From positions 1 through 5,671 of the forward strand of contig JAKAML010000110.1 of assembly GCA_021812845.1 (NCBI GenBank): a stretch of 5,671 bases of DNA. Reading direction: 5' to 3'. Position 1 is the first letter of the stretch. Each line of letters begins with the position of its first letter. Under the pieces are notes generated by a model, which was not told the origin of the DNA, did no database searches, and was given only the letters and a program-made list of their open reading frames with translations. This DNA is from Pseudomonadota bacterium (GTDB taxonomy: Bacteria; Pseudomonadota; Alphaproteobacteria; Rhizobiales; Hyphomicrobiaceae). The position numbers were made by a program, and so were the translations under genes. Positions 4,645-5,671 of this stretch are shown in pieces.

Positions 4645-5220
4645 ATGGCCCTCGTGATGACGAGCGGGCCCGCCACGGAGCCGGTGACGGTGGCCGAGGC
4701 GAAGGCCCATCTCAGGATCGATTCCGCGACCGAGGACGTGTTGGTCGCGAGCCTGATCCTGACCTCGCGGCTCCACATCGAGGCGGCGCTCGGTCTGGCG
4801 CTCGTCACCCAGTCGTGGCGGCTCTTGCTCGACCGCTGGCCGCGGAAGGGCGTGGTGAAGGTGCCGCTCGGTCCGCTGCAAGGGGTGAGCGCGATCCGCG
4901 TGCTGGCGGCGGACGGGGCGCCCGAGACGGTGCCGGCGGACGGCTATCTGGTCGACGGCGCGAGCGCGGTGCCGCGGATCGTGCGTACGGCCGAGACGTG
5001 GCCGGAGCCGGGGCGGGCGGCGCACGGGATCGAGATCGACCTCGTCGCCGGGTTCGGCGCGGCGGCGACGGACGTTCCGCAGCCGATCCGGCAGGCGCTG
5101 CTGCTGCTCGTGGCGCATTGGTACGAGCACCGCGACCCGATCGAGATCGGGTCGGAGGCGACGATGATTCCGCTCGGCGTCTCCGAGCTGCTGGCGCCGT
5201 GGCGGAGGGCGCGGCTGTGA
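4645..5220 (+). CDS. gp6-like head-tail connector protein
   Basis: This 191-residue protein has the N-terminal signature of the phage gp6-like connector family (PF05135 / phiE125 gp8-like): EPVTVAEAKAHLRID at about 12-26, followed by the helix EDVLVASLILTSRLHIEAALG at about 30-50 and the strand-rich LVTQSWRLLLDRWP at about 53-66. A beta-rich middle (VKVPLGPLQGVSAIRVL, about 71-87) and a C-terminal helix PQPIRQALLLLVAHWYEHRDP at about 145-165 complete the family pattern. The protein forms a ring under the portal and, with the next gene product, closes the filled head. The start at ATG 4645 has AGGA (4634-4637) 7 bases upstream. The frame is open further up, but only through the hairpin repeats. 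It ends in TGA overlapping the next start (GTGA), implying translational coupling. Confidence 0.9.
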   Translation: MALVMTSGPATEPVTVAEAKAHLRIDSATEDVLVASLILTSRLHIEAALGLALVTQSWRLLLDRWPRKGVVKVPLGPLQGVSAIRVLAADGAPETVPADGYLVDGASAVPRIVRTAETWPEPGRAAHGIEIDLVAGFGAAATDVPQPIRQALLLLVAHWYEHRDPIEIGSEATMIPLGVSELLAPWRRARL

Positions 5221-5546
5221 GCGAGCGCGACGCGGGCAAGCTCCGGCACCGGGTGACGGTCGAGGCGGTGGTGCGCGTGCCGGACGGCGGCGGCGGCGCC
5301 GCCGAGACGTGGGTTCCGGTGGGCGAGGCGTGGGCCGAGATCACGCCGGCGACGGGCAGCGAGCGGCTCGAGGCGGACCGGATCGCGGGGCGGGTGACGC
5401 ACGTCGTGCACCTGCGCGCGGGGGTCAACGTCGCGCCGGCGATGCGGCTCGTCCTCGGCGCGCGGATCTTCGAGGTTCGCGCGGCGATCGACCTCAACGA
5501 GCGCGGCCGCTGGCTGCGGGTTCTGGCGGAGGAGATGGATCGATGA
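5217..5546 (+). CDS. Head-tail adaptor / head closure protein (SPP1 gp16-like, gp7 of GTA)
   Basis: This is a 109-residue small beta-barrel protein of the phage head-tail joining family (PF05521). Visible hallmarks are GKLRHRVTVEAVVRVPDGGGGAAETWVPVGEAWAEI at about 7-42, the TGSERLEADRIAGRVTHVVHLR segment at about 46-67, and the end region ARIFEVRAAIDLNERGRWLRVLAEE at about 82-106. It binds below the gp6-like ring, seals the portal channel and offers the docking surface for the tail. The GTG start at 5217 overlaps the upstream stop in a GTGA arrangement, and GGAGGG (5204-5209) lies 7 bases before it. Its stop overlaps the next start (ATGA). Length is normal and no lesion is visible. Confidence 0.9.
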   Translation: MSERDAGKLRHRVTVEAVVRVPDGGGGAAETWVPVGEAWAEITPATGSERLEADRIAGRVTHVVHLRAGVNVAPAMRLVLGARIFEVRAAIDLNERGRWLRVLAEEMDR

Positions 5547-5671
5547 TCGACGTGGGCGTGACGGTCGAGGGGCCGCTGATGGGCGCGGGCGAGGAGCGGA
5601 TCGCGGGCGCGGTGCGGCGCGCGGTGGCGCGGCGGATCGCTGCGGATGGCGGCGGCGGCCGGGCGCGGCCG
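5543..5671 (+). CDS. Small phage/GTA head-tail or tail gene, 5' part only
   Basis: ATG 5543 overlaps the adaptor stop in an ATGA arrangement and is preceded by purine-rich GGAGGAGATGG at about 5528-5538, so it is a genuine coupled gene. Forty-three codons are visible before the window ends. It begins MIDVGVTVEGPLMGAG and continues with an arginine- and alanine-rich helix (EERIAGAVRRAVARRIA). In RcGTA the gene here, g8, encodes a DUF3168-type tail terminator, but this N-terminus lacks the usual DUF3168 opening. The VTVEGP start is more like small minor-tail/HK97 gp10-type phage proteins that sit at this place in other clusters. Family assignment is not possible from this fragment. Confidence 0.7.
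   Translation, partial: MIDVGVTVEGPLMGAGEERIAGAVRRAVARRIAADGGGGRARP

Overview
The window is about 70% GC with strong G/C bias at third codon positions. It carries one plus-strand run of head-morphogenesis genes of an HK97-type phage or, more likely, an RcGTA-like gene transfer agent (GTA) of an alphaproteobacterium, probably Hyphomicrobiales/Rhizobiales. This rests on gene order (large terminase, portal, prohead protease, major capsid, gp6-like connector, gp7-like adaptor, next small head-tail/tail gene) and on protein motifs I recognise by eye. No database search was possible, so the taxonomic placement is an inference. The window opens inside the terminase gene and closes inside the last gene.

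Layout: 3-488 C-terminal nuclease part of the large terminase; 489-660 non-coding gap with a C-rich/G-rich palindrome of a type common between proteobacterial genes; 661-1935 portal protein, apparently frameshifted at its very 3' end in a C4 tract; 1928-2122 the likely out-of-frame remainder of the portal C-terminus, containing a perfect 11-bp inverted repeat; 2123-2332 structured DNA with no convincing gene; 2333-3052 prohead protease; 3078-4319 major capsid gene interrupted by an in-frame TAG at 4008-4010; 4320-4644 a highly structured intergenic region with two exact 42-bp direct repeats (each itself a hairpin) and two further long hairpins; 4645-5220 head-tail connector; 5217-5546 head-tail adaptor / head closure protein; 5543-5671 start of a further small phage gene.

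How the parts fit: terminase pumps DNA through the portal vertex. The protease trims the N-terminal delta (scaffold) domain from the capsid protein. The gp6- and gp7-like proteins close the portal and prepare it for the tail. The last three genes are coupled by GTGA and ATGA overlaps, whereas the first four are separated by gaps into which palindromic repeats have settled.

The most notable points are the amber codon in an otherwise intact and well-conserved capsid gene, the probable frameshift at the portal end, and the palindrome-filled spacers. Together they suggest a GTA-like cluster in early decay, or alternatively recoding (stop readthrough and +1 shift), or sequencing errors. The sequence alone cannot decide between these. 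I found no evidence of an unknown defence or other novel system.
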